Below are positions 19,356 through 26,836 of a DNA stretch of 52,364 bases, in pieces. A program made the position numbers and the translations under genes. Where the stretch lies: contig JAIOPE010000014.1 of assembly GCA_021414065.1 (NCBI GenBank), positions 1 through 52,364 on the forward strand, written 5' to 3'. The notes below the pieces were generated by a model. It worked only from the letters and a program-made list of their open reading frames with translations, was not told where the DNA came from and searched no databases. The stretch comes from Planctomycetota bacterium (GTDB lineage: Bacteria; Planctomycetota; JAJSAM01; JAJVHW01). How positions within the stretch are numbered: the stretch's first letter is position 1; each line of letters begins with the position of its first letter.

Positions 19356-20408
19356 CTACTCCTCGGCGGCAGCGAGCATCGAGCGGAACTCCCCGAGGTT
19401 CTCGAGGAACACCTGCGTCCCGCGCGCAACGGCCGTGAGGGGGTCCTTCGCCACACGAACCGGCAAACCGGTGGCCTCCGCGATCACGCGGTCGATGCCG
19501 CGGATCAGCGAGCCGCCGCCGGCCAGGACGATTCCCAGGTCCACGAGGTCCGCGGACAACTCCGGCGGCGTCGCCTCGAGTGTGGCCTTCACCGCGCCGA
19601 CGATCTCTCGCACCGGCCCGGAGAGCGCCTCTCGGATCTCCTCCGAGGTCACGACGAGCTTGCGCGGGAGCCCGCGGCCCACGTCTTGGCCGCGCACTTC
19701 CATGTTCATCTCTTTGCGAAGAGGGTACGCGCTGCCGATGGCGACCTTGATCCGCTCGGCGCTCTGCTCGCCGATCAGCAGGCCGTAGTTCTTTCGCATG
19801 TGCAACATGATCGCCTGGTCGCACTCATCGCCCGCGACGCGCAGCGACTCGCTCTTCACGATCCCCGCGAGCGAGATGACCGCCACCTCGGTCGTGCCGC
19901 CGCCGATGTCGCAGATCATGCAGCCGGTGGGCTCCGTGATGGGCAGGCCCACGCCGATCGCGGCGGCAAGTGGCTCCGAAACCAGATAGACGCGGCGCGC
20001 GCCGGCCTTCTCGGCGGCGGAGACGACCGCCTGACGTTCGACCTTCGTGATTCCGCTCGGCACCGCGATCACCATGCGCGGTCGGACGAAACTCCGCTGG
20101 TTGTGCACCTTGCGGATGAAGTACCGAAGCATCGCCTCGGTGATGTCGAAGTCGGCGATGACGCCGTTCTTCATCGGTCGGATCGCGTCGATGTGGCCCG
20201 GCGTCTTGCCGAGCATGTCCTTCGCGGAAAAGCCGACCGCCTCGCCGTTCTTCGCGATCTGCGTGGTGCCCTTGATGACGGCGACCACCGAAGGCTCGTT
20301 CAGGACGATGCCTTCGCCGCGGATGCACACGAGCGTGTTGGCGGTGCCCAGGTCGATGCCCATATCGACTGAGAATGCGCCGAGAAGTCGGTCCCAGATG
20401 TCGAACAA
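19356..20408 (-). CDS. mreB: actin-like cell-shape protein MreB
   Basis: MreB filaments under the inner membrane guide lateral wall synthesis. The 350-residue actin-fold protein shows DLGTANTLV (phosphate 1), the GVIADFDITEAMLRYFI segment, CDIGGGTTEVAVISL (phosphate 2) and LAGGGSLIRGIDRVI (adenosine loop). The start codon is TTG at 20406-20408, with GGAGG six bases ahead of it; no ATG fits the conserved N-terminus FDIWDRLLG. It is the first gene of the shape operon, transcribed from the 207-base gap between its start and the upstream terminator. Confidence 0.97.
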   Translation of the reverse strand: MFDIWDRLLGAFSVDMGIDLGTANTLVCIRGEGIVLNEPSVVAVIKGTTQIAKNGEAVGFSAKDMLGKTPGHIDAIRPMKNGVIADFDITEAMLRYFIRKVHNQRSFVRPRMVIAVPSGITKVERQAVVSAAEKAGARRVYLVSEPLAAAIGVGLPITEPTGCMICDIGGGTTEVAVISLAGIVKSESLRVAGDECDQAIMLHMRKNYGLLIGEQSAERIKVAIGSAYPLRKEMNMEVRGQDVGRGLPRKLVVTSEEIREALSGPVREIVGAVKATLEATPPELSADLVDLGIVLAGGGSLIRGIDRVIAEATGLPVRVAKDPLTAVARGTQVFLENLGEFRSMLAAAEE

Positions 20409-20615
20409 CTACGTCCTCCGTCCGCGGATGTTTGGTTCCGTCCGGGAGTGTACGCGAGGAGAGCGACGGCCCGTCCAGGGGGAGATGGGAGGATAGCCCC
20501 ACCGCCGGAGGATCGTTGCTGGAACGCGGGCGCCACACACGGAATCCGGGCCAGCCCGGACAATTCACGAGGGTTCGCGCCTGGCCGAGCCCGCGGGTCG
20601 CGCGCCCCAACGAAA
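20409..20615 (-). promoter_or_regulatory. upstream region of the mreB shape operon
   Basis: This non-coding stretch lies between the terminator of the preceding minus-strand unit and the mreB start, so the mre operon promoter must be here or further upstream by read-through. On the minus strand the best -10-like hexamers are TATCCT (about 20490-20495) and TACACT (about 20449-20454), but neither has a convincing -35 partner. A purine-rich Shine-Dalgarno (GGAGG) immediately precedes mreB. Confidence 0.35.
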
Positions 20616-20644
20616 CAGGCCCGGCTTCTGAGAAGCCGGGCCTG
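20616..20644 (-). terminator. intrinsic-type hairpin after the 51-aa membrane protein gene
   Basis: A near-perfect palindrome, CAGGCCCGGCTTCT / AGAAGCCGGGCCTG, with a one-base centre. It lies 23 bases after the stop of the small membrane protein and is followed on the minus strand by TTTCG. It should end the coiled-coil/small-protein transcript and insulate the mreB promoter. Confidence 0.8.
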
Positions 20645-20667
20645 CTGGACGTCGTGTGGGGAACGGA

Positions 20668-20823
20668 CTACTTGGCGAGCCATCCCGTGTTGTACTGGGC
20701 GGCGTTCAGGTTCTGCATGACCACCAGCGCGGCGATCAGGATCAGCCCCGTGAAGACCACGAGCCAGTTGCAGAGGTTCGCGGCGTTGTCAACCGGACCG
20801 GAGTCATTGCTTTCGTCGGACAT
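20668..20823 (-). CDS. small single-pass membrane protein, 51 residues
   Basis: A short frame with strong support. Its ATG (20821-20823) is preceded by AGAGGAGAT nine bases upstream, it sits 27 bases after the coiled-coil gene, and a hairpin terminator follows its stop. The product starts with an acidic, Ser/Asp/Asn-rich segment (MSDESNDSGPVDNAANL), has one hydrophobic helix (NWLVVFTGLILIAALVVMQ) and ends with LNAAQYNTGWLAK. I do not recognise the family. Sharing a transcript with a membrane-anchored coiled-coil protein suggests a partner role in the same membrane complex, which is inference. Confidence 0.72.
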   Translation of the reverse strand: MSDESNDSGPVDNAANLCNWLVVFTGLILIAALVVMQNLNAAQYNTGWLAK

Positions 20824-20850
20824 GTCAGGATCTCCTCTCGACCGGGAAGG

Positions 20851-21705
20851 TTAGAGGGCCGAGGCCGTCGAGACCGTGTCACCGGCCTGGGCGTCCATCT
20901 TCTTCATGCCCTGCTTCGTGTGGCCCGAGGCGTTGTTCGCGAAGACCGCGTCCACGACGATCGTCGTGACGTAGTTCGAACCGCGCGACACCGTGAACTC
21001 GTAGCCGACCTTGACGCCGTCCTTCGAGCCGACCGAGAGGACGAAGACGTCGTCCTTGGCGGACGCGGCCTGGATCACACCCTTGACCGCCGCGGTGACC
21101 GCGACGTCGGAGAGCGCACCGAACTTCGACTTGTAGGCCGCGCTCAGCGTGTTGGCGGCGTCGAGCGAGTTCGTGAGGGCGGTGTTCGCCGCTTCGGCGG
21201 CGGCCGTGGACTTCTCCGCGCTGTCGGCGCGGGCCGTCTCGCGAGCGAGGTTCTCGTCGCTCGTCTTCAGCTTTTCCTTCGTCTGAGCCAGGTCGGCCGA
21301 CGCCTGGGCGAGCTGGTTCGAGAGCTGCTCGTTCCGGGCTGTCTGGTCCTTGATCGAGTTCGCGGCGTCGGTGACGGCGGCCGTGAGCTTCTGGATCTCG
21401 CCGTTCTTCGTCTCGACTTCGCGCATCAGGAGGCCGTTGCTGTCGTTCAGCTGCTTGAGCTGACCTTCAGCCGTGCTGGCGCGGGTGTCGAGCGAGCGGT
21501 TCTCGCTGCGTGCCGTGTCCAGGTCGCCGGACTTCGCCTTGACCTGATTTTCCAGAGCCTGGATGTTCTGGTCCTTGGTGGCGACGGCCTGATCGTGCCG
21601 CGCCTTCCAGCTCTCCGCCGAGCCGTGCAGCGTGCCGGCGGACGAGAGGAACAGAACCGCCAGGATCAGGTTCACGACGACCATGATCTTCGCAAAGGTG
21701 CTCAT
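20851..21705 (-). CDS. membrane-anchored coiled-coil protein
   Basis: A 284-residue protein with an N-terminal hydrophobic segment (MVVVNLILAVLFLSSAGTL), a long helical heptad region at about residues 30-185 rich in Ala, Glu, Lys, Gln and Asn (for example AEGQLKQLNDSNGLLMREVE), and a C-terminal β-type domain of about 80 residues containing DVFVLSVGSKDGVKVGYEFTVSRG. The layout (helix, coiled coil, β-domain with a 'DGVKVG' turn) is reminiscent of MreC's architecture, and the gene lies upstream of mreB, but I see no clear homology. It is followed by a 51-residue membrane protein and a terminator. Function unknown; an envelope structural protein is the likeliest reading. Confidence 0.75.
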   Translation of the reverse strand: MSTFAKIMVVVNLILAVLFLSSAGTLHGSAESWKARHDQAVATKDQNIQALENQVKAKSGDLDTARSENRSLDTRASTAEGQLKQLNDSNGLLMREVETKNGEIQKLTAAVTDAANSIKDQTARNEQLSNQLAQASADLAQTKEKLKTSDENLARETARADSAEKSTAAAEAANTALTNSLDAANTLSAAYKSKFGALSDVAVTAAVKGVIQAASAKDDVFVLSVGSKDGVKVGYEFTVSRGSNYVTTIVVDAVFANNASGHTKQGMKKMDAQAGDTVSTASAL

Positions 21706-21848
21706 CGGCTTCAGCCTCCCACGCGCGGCCTGTCGTCCCGGTCTGCCGGGGGTAACTGGTCCGCGCCGTCATGTGTCATGCCCAACACCGTCAACTTGTT
21801 CAACTCAAGCTGCGTGGGAGGGAGGATAGGCCCGGTGCTTCAGGACCG

Positions 21849-23513
21849 TCAAGAGGATTTGGGAGCCTCTGTGCGAGTCCTTTGTTTCGAGACGGTGAGG
21901 AACACCGCTCCGGCGACCCCCAGAACCCACGCCGCCCACTCGCCGACGAGCGTGAACAGCGTCGTTCCGGAGGCCAGAGGAACCTCCGCGAGCAGGTGCG
22001 TCCGAACGTCGGCATCGGTGCGGGCCGTCACGTAGCCGTCGGCCCCGATCACAGCGGAAATCCCGTTGTTCGAAGCGAGTACGACAGGTCGCCGAAGCTC
22101 CGCCGCCCGGAAACACGCCATCGCGAGCGCCTGGTCCATCTGGGACGTGCCGGTGAACCACCCGTAGTTCGAGATGTTCACGATGACGTCGGCGCCGTCC
22201 CGTGCCATCGCGCGGGGAAGCTCGGGGAAGATCGACTCGTAACAGATGAGAACGCCGAGCTGGAGGCTGGCGGACGGCGGAGCCGAGCCTCCGGTCCGAA
22301 GTGGGAGCAGCCGCGGCCCTGCGCCCGCGACCAGCCCCGGCACGAAGCCTGCGAACTCGCGAAGTTGCTGCTCCACGGTCGCGCGCAGCGGCCCGGGAAG
22401 CCACTCGAGGAAGAGCAGCGTCTCTCCACCGGGCGTGAGGTGCTGCTTGTCCTGCGACCCGGCCACGAGGCCCTCCGGATCGAGGAGGATCGCGGTGTTG
22501 CGCTGCTTCCGCTGTGCGTCTTCGGTCATGATCCCGGCGAGCGTCGAAGCGCCGTGCGACGCGGCCGTCAGCCGACGGCACGCCGACTCGCCGAGGCGCC
22601 ACTGCTTCGACCCCGGGATCGGTTCGGCGGCGAGGAACCGCCGCCCCTCCACGACCGGCGCGAGGGCCGACGTGGGGACCATGGTCTCGGGCCACACCAC
22701 GAGATCCACGAACCCGCTCAGGTCGCGATAGTTCGGGAAATCCGCGCGTCCGGCCGCGGCCTCGCGCTCGTGGATGCCCCACCACTCGTCGAGGGTCGGC
22801 AGCGCATGACCGGAGGCGTCGCGGGCCTCCTTCAGTTCCTGCGGGATCGACGCCTGGAGCAGGAGGACGTTCGGGCCGGGGCGCGTCTCGATCGCCGGCT
22901 TCGCGATCGCCCAGATTGCGAACGCCGCCCATACGCCGGCCGCGGGAACCCACGGAGCCCGACCGATCGGCCGCCCTTCGATGCGCCGCGCCACGACCTC
23001 CGCGATCGCGGCGCCGAGGGCGACGATCGCGAGGGTCGAGCCGTGGACGCCGATCAGGTCCGCACTGCCGATGAGCACCGGATTGCGCCACCCCGAGTAG
23101 CCCGTGATGAGCCACGGAAACCCGGTCGCGAGCGTCGTCCGGATCATGTCGAACCCCAGGTGCAACAGGGGCGCGGCGATGACCCAGGTCCACGAGCCGC
23201 GGTCGCGCGCGGCGCGCAGCGCGGGCTTCAGACAACGTCCGAAGAACCCCTCGATCGTCGCGCACCAGAGCGCCACGAACGCCCAGCCGATCGAGACGAG
23301 GGGCGAGATCCACCAGAGCCCGGCGAGGAAGAACGCATAGTGGCCGACGAACGACTGCCACCCGGCCCGCTCGCCGCCGCGCAGGCGCATCGAGAGGAAG
23401 AGCGCAGCCCAGGCGAACGGCGCGAGGAAGCCGAAGTCCACCGGGGCGAACGACGCCCAGAGCAGCGCGGCTGCGATCAGCGGGGCGAGCCAGAAGCCAC
23501 GGAATGCCTTCAA
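21849..23513 (-). CDS. lnt: apolipoprotein N-acyltransferase
   Basis: Lnt adds the third acyl chain to the N-terminal cysteine of lipoproteins at the inner membrane. The 554-residue protein has five to six hydrophobic N-terminal segments followed by a nitrilase-like domain. The catalytic triad is visible as Glu in VVWPETM, Lys in SQDKQHLTPGGE and Cys in GVLICYESIF, and a C-terminal membrane helix (LVGEWAAWVLGVAGAVFLTV) follows. The start is TTG (23511-23513), embedded in the moeA stop (TTGA); the next ATG would remove the first membrane segment. It fits with the several lipoprotein-like gene products in this window. Confidence 0.93.
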   Translation of the reverse strand: MKAFRGFWLAPLIAAALLWASFAPVDFGFLAPFAWAALFLSMRLRGGERAGWQSFVGHYAFFLAGLWWISPLVSIGWAFVALWCATIEGFFGRCLKPALRAARDRGSWTWVIAAPLLHLGFDMIRTTLATGFPWLITGYSGWRNPVLIGSADLIGVHGSTLAIVALGAAIAEVVARRIEGRPIGRAPWVPAAGVWAAFAIWAIAKPAIETRPGPNVLLLQASIPQELKEARDASGHALPTLDEWWGIHEREAAAGRADFPNYRDLSGFVDLVVWPETMVPTSALAPVVEGRRFLAAEPIPGSKQWRLGESACRRLTAASHGASTLAGIMTEDAQRKQRNTAILLDPEGLVAGSQDKQHLTPGGETLLFLEWLPGPLRATVEQQLREFAGFVPGLVAGAGPRLLPLRTGGSAPPSASLQLGVLICYESIFPELPRAMARDGADVIVNISNYGWFTGTSQMDQALAMACFRAAELRRPVVLASNNGISAVIGADGYVTARTDADVRTHLLAEVPLASGTTLFTLVGEWAAWVLGVAGAVFLTVSKQRTRTEAPKSS

Positions 23514-24751
23514 CGCATCACCTCGAAGAGCGGAACGCACTCGACCGGGTCCCCCGCCATGCGCGGCGCGGAGTCCTCGGGCACGACGACCAGGCAGTTC
23601 GCGCGAGAGAACCCGAACAGATCGCCCGAACCCTGGAACGCCACCGGCGTGACGACCGGGGCCGCATCGAGCCCGCCGGACAGATCTCGCGCCGACGCAG
23701 GCACGTACTTCCGACGCCACGTGCCCTTGCCGACGGGCGCCCCGAGCGTTCCGCGGAAGTTGCGCGGGGCGGCACGCCCCATCCGCTTCGCCATCGCGGG
23801 GCGTACGAAGAGCGCCATGTTCACGAGTGCCGACACGGGATTCCCGGGCAGTCCGAACACGAGCGTTCCGCCCTTCACGCCGAACCACAGAGGCTTGCCC
23901 GGCTGGAGCTTCACGCCGTGCAGGACCTTCGTCACGCCGAGTTCCTCGAGGAGCTGAGGCACCAGGTCGAAGTCCCCGACCGACACTCCACCCGTGACGA
24001 CGAGCAGGTCGCCGTCGAGCCCGTTCCGCAGCGCTTCGCGCATCGCCTCCGCGTCGTCGCCGACGGTCGCCTCGCGGATCACCGCGCCGCCGCACGCGCG
24101 CACGGCCGCGAAAATCGACGGCGCGTTGCTGTTGCGAATCTGCCCCGGCCCGGGCACGTCCGTCGCGGGCACGAGTTCGCTTCCGGTCGCGACGATCGAC
24201 ACGCGCGGCGGCGCGAGAACGAGTCCCCGCCACGCACCCGCGGAGTTCAGCGCCCCCACGAGCCCGGGGGTGACGACGTCTCCGGGCGATGCGACGACCG
24301 CCCCCCGGTGACACTCGGCACCCTGCGGCACCAGGTTGTCGGCCGACGCAGCTCCGGCCTCCACGCGAACGCTCGACCCGTCGTCGTCGTCGGCGGCGGC
24401 GGCCGCGCAGCGCTCCTGCATAGCCACGGCGTCCGCGCCGTCCGGGACCGCCGCCCCGGTGAAGATCCGCGCGGCCTCGCCGGGACGGATGCAGTCGCCC
24501 GGCGGCGTTCCGGCTGCGATGCGACAAGCGATTCGAAGGGTGGTTGATCCGGTGGACACGTCGGCGGACCGAACCGCGTAGCCGTCCACTTTGCTGCGCC
24601 GGAAGGGCGGGTGGTCGTGGTCGGCGCGGATCTCTTCGGCAAGGACGGATCCAACCGCTTCGTGGAACGTGGCGACACACGTCGCGGAGCACCGCTCCAC
24701 GCGTGCGAGGACCGCCGCGAGCGCTTCATCGACCGTGGGAAGTCCGGGCAT
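23510..24751 (-). CDS. moeA: molybdopterin molybdenumtransferase MoeA
   Basis: MoeA inserts molybdate into adenylated molybdopterin to form molybdenum cofactor. The 413-residue sequence starts MPGLPTVDEAL. It contains RSKVDGYAVRSAD, GEAARIFTGAAVPDGADAV, VATGSELV, GQIRNSNA, TGGVSVGDFD and GLPGNPVSALV, all standard MoeA landmarks in the right order. ATG at 24751 gives the normal family length; the frame extends upstream without conserved sequence. It overlaps lnt (TTGA), an unusual partner, suggesting operon convenience and not shared function. No other molybdopterin genes are in view. Confidence 0.95.
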   Translation of the reverse strand: MPGLPTVDEALAAVLARVERCSATCVATFHEAVGSVLAEEIRADHDHPPFRRSKVDGYAVRSADVSTGSTTLRIACRIAAGTPPGDCIRPGEAARIFTGAAVPDGADAVAMQERCAAAAADDDDGSSVRVEAGAASADNLVPQGAECHRGAVVASPGDVVTPGLVGALNSAGAWRGLVLAPPRVSIVATGSELVPATDVPGPGQIRNSNAPSIFAAVRACGGAVIREATVGDDAEAMREALRNGLDGDLLVVTGGVSVGDFDLVPQLLEELGVTKVLHGVKLQPGKPLWFGVKGGTLVFGLPGNPVSALVNMALFVRPAMAKRMGRAAPRNFRGTLGAPVGKGTWRRKYVPASARDLSGGLDAAPVVTPVAFQGSGDLFGFSRANCLVVVPEDSAPRMAGDPVECVPLFEVMR

Positions 24752-24944
24752 CGCGAAAAGGTAACAGCCCGGCGGAGACGCCGTCCGCAAGCACTCGCGC
24801 GCCGCGAAGGCGCAAACGTTGCCAGGATGCACGTGCTCGCTGAATCTGCGGGAAGCAGCCCCCGGCCACACGGTCAGTTCTTGCCGCAGTCGTGGGCGAG
24901 ACGTCGGTGCGAGACGTCGGTGAACTGCTGCGAGGAGATCGACT
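24752..24944. promoter_or_regulatory. divergent promoter region between moeA and ribH
   Basis: A 193-base non-coding gap separates the two divergent starts. A purine-rich Shine-Dalgarno (CGAGGAGATC) precedes the ribH GTG. I looked for an FMN riboswitch for ribH and a Moco riboswitch for moeA and could not recognise either consensus by eye. A short direct repeat, GAGACGTCGGTG (24899-24910 and 24911-24922 region), lies just upstream of ribH. Confidence 0.35.
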
Positions 24945-25442
24945 GTGGACGTGCTCGAAGGCCAGCCACTCGGCGCCGGACGCCGCATCGCGGTGTGCGT
25001 GTCGCGATTCAACGGAGAGGTCACGGACCGCCTCCTCGACGGTGCCGTCACGGCCCTCCGAGGCGCCGGTGTCGCGGAATCCGGAATCGTCGTCATCCAC
25101 GTGCCGGGGGCATTCGAGCTCCCCTGGGCGGCGGTGGCCGCGATCCGTGCCGAGGAGCGCTCGAAGGCCGGGACGTTCCACGCCGTCGTCGCCCTCGGCG
25201 CGGTGATCCGCGGCGAGACCGACCACTACGACTACGTCTGTGAAGCTGCCCGCGAGGGCGTGCTGCGCATCGGGATCGAGACCGGCGTGCCCGTGCTGTT
25301 CGGCGTGCTCACGTGCGACACCGAGGAACAGGCGATGGACCGGGCGGGCGGCGCGCACGGCAACAAGGGCGCCGACGTCGCCCTCGACGCCCTTCGCATG
25401 GCCGACCTGGCCGACCGGCTCCGCGCGAGGGCCCGCTCGTGA
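24945..25442 (+). CDS. ribH: 6,7-dimethyl-8-ribityllumazine synthase
   Basis: RibH condenses 5-amino-6-ribitylaminouracil with dihydroxybutanone phosphate in riboflavin synthesis. The 165-residue protein has VSRFNGEVTDRLLDGA (substrate Phe), HVPGAFELPWA, VVALGAVIRGETDHYDYVC (with the catalytic His) and PVLFGVLTCDTEEQA. The start is GTG at 24945, preceded by GAGGAGA. Its stop overlaps the nusB GTG (GTGA). The ribH-nusB pairing is widespread in bacteria. Confidence 0.97.
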   Translation: MDVLEGQPLGAGRRIAVCVSRFNGEVTDRLLDGAVTALRGAGVAESGIVVIHVPGAFELPWAAVAAIRAEERSKAGTFHAVVALGAVIRGETDHYDYVCEAAREGVLRIGIETGVPVLFGVLTCDTEEQAMDRAGGAHGNKGADVALDALRMADLADRLRARARS

Positions 25443-25864
25443 CCTCCACCGTCGGGAAAGACCGCCGTCTCGCCCGGGAGATCGCACTCGCGTTCCTCTA
25501 CCAGTGGGACATGCGCGGCGCCGAGGTTCTCGCCGAGATGGACGACCTGCTGCTCCGCGACCGCCGCTCGCCCGAGGTTTCCGAGTACACGAAGGCGCTC
25601 GTCAACGGAACGATCGCGCACAAGGACGACCTCGACCGTCTGATCTCGGCAGCGGCCGACAACTGGCGGATCGAACGCATGGCCGTCGTGGACCGCAACG
25701 TGCTGCGGATGGCGATCTGGGAGATGGACGTGCAGCGGGCCGACGTACCCCCGAAGGTCGCGATCAACGAAGCCATCGAGCTCGCGAAACGGTTCAGCAC
25801 CGAGCAGAGCGGCGCGTTCGTGAATGGAATCCTGGACCGCGTGAAGAGGTCGCTGGCCCTCTGA
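25439..25864 (+). CDS. nusB: transcription antitermination factor NusB
   Basis: NusB binds the boxA RNA element with NusE (S10) and supports antitermination of rRNA operons. The 141-residue all-helical protein shows AREIALAFLYQWD near the start, then WRIERMAVVDRNVLRMAIWEM and VPPKVAINEAIELAKRFSTEQSGAFVNGILDRV, the family's C-terminal signature. The start is GTG overlapping the ribH stop. Its own stop overlaps the ftsY ATG (TGATG). Confidence 0.96.
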   Translation: MTSTVGKDRRLAREIALAFLYQWDMRGAEVLAEMDDLLLRDRRSPEVSEYTKALVNGTIAHKDDLDRLISAAADNWRIERMAVVDRNVLRMAIWEMDVQRADVPPKVAINEAIELAKRFSTEQSGAFVNGILDRVKRSLAL

Positions 25865-26787
25865 TGTCGTTCTTCCAGAAACTGAAGCAGTCGCTCGCGA
25901 AGACCACGCAGGTTCTCGCAGGTCGGATCAAGGCGCTCGTCAAGGGCCGGAAGATCGACGACGCGCTCTGGGAAGAAGTCGAGGAGATCCTCCTCACGAG
26001 CGACGTGGGCCCCGACGCGACGACGGAACTCGTCGCGTCTGCCCGACTGGCAGCGAAGAACGGCGAGATTCTCAGCGGCGACGACCTCGTGCCGTGGCTC
26101 CGCAGCGCGGTTGCCGCCCGGCTCCGTCCGGATGAGGCCGACATCCGCTGGAACGCGGGCGGCACGACCGTGATACTCATCGCCGGAGTGAACGGCTCCG
26201 GCAAGACGACGTCGATCGCCAAGCTCTGCAAGTTCCTGCGCGCTCGCAACAAGACGGTGATCGTCGCAGCGTGCGACACCTTCCGCGCCGCAGCGGTGGA
26301 CCAACTCGGGATCTGGGCGAAGCGGCTCGACGTGGGGTTCGTGGGCGGATCGAACAACGCCGACCCGGCAGCCGTCGCTTTCGACGCGGCGGAGTCGGCG
26401 GCGTCGAAGGGCGTGGACGTTCTCATCGTGGACACCGCGGGTCGTCTGCACACGCAGAAGAACCTCATGGACGAGCTCTCGAAGATCACTCGCGTGCTCG
26501 GCAAGCGCATTCCCGGCGCGCCGCACGAGACGCTTCTCGTGCTGGACGGCACGGCCGGCCAGAACGGGCTCCAGCAGACGCGTGCGTTCCGCGAGCACGC
26601 CAACGTCACCGGCCTGATCGTGAGCAAGCTCGACGGCACGGCGAAGGGCGGCGTCGTGCTGTCGATCAAGGACCAGCTCAAGCTGCCGGTGAAGTTCGTC
26701 GGGACGGGCGAGTCAGCCGACGACTTCGCCCCGTTCTACGCCGACGCATTCAGCTCGGCGCTCTTCGGCGAAGACGAGACCCGTTGA
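25864..26787 (+). CDS. ftsY: signal recognition particle receptor FtsY
   Basis: FtsY is the SRP-receptor GTPase that docks ribosome-nascent chains at the membrane. The 307-residue protein has the N domain (residues about 1-95) followed by the G domain: P-loop GVNGSGKTTSIAKL, CDTFRAAAVDQL, VDTAGRLHTQKNLMDEL, SKLDGTAKGG and GTGESADDFAPF. It lacks the acidic A domain found in E. coli, as in many bacteria. It begins inside the nusB stop codon, giving a tight ribH-nusB-ftsY operon. Confidence 0.97.
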   Translation: MSFFQKLKQSLAKTTQVLAGRIKALVKGRKIDDALWEEVEEILLTSDVGPDATTELVASARLAAKNGEILSGDDLVPWLRSAVAARLRPDEADIRWNAGGTTVILIAGVNGSGKTTSIAKLCKFLRARNKTVIVAACDTFRAAAVDQLGIWAKRLDVGFVGGSNNADPAAVAFDAAESAASKGVDVLIVDTAGRLHTQKNLMDELSKITRVLGKRIPGAPHETLLVLDGTAGQNGLQQTRAFREHANVTGLIVSKLDGTAKGGVVLSIKDQLKLPVKFVGTGESADDFAPFYADAFSSALFGEDETR

Positions 26788-26836
26788 TCCGGGCGGTTCC
26801 GCGAGCAGGAGCCGCGCCGGTCGTCGAAGTGATGCA

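Noticed and set aside
21849..24692. A 947-codon frame as a moeA-lnt fusion or giant Lnt
   Set aside because: The first 390 codons are an out-of-frame reading of moeA. Lnt homology begins at the TTG at 23513.
24752..24944. FMN or molybdenum-cofactor riboswitch in the moeA/ribH gap
   Set aside because: Neither conserved core could be recognised in this 193-base gap, and it is too short for a full divergent pair of such elements.
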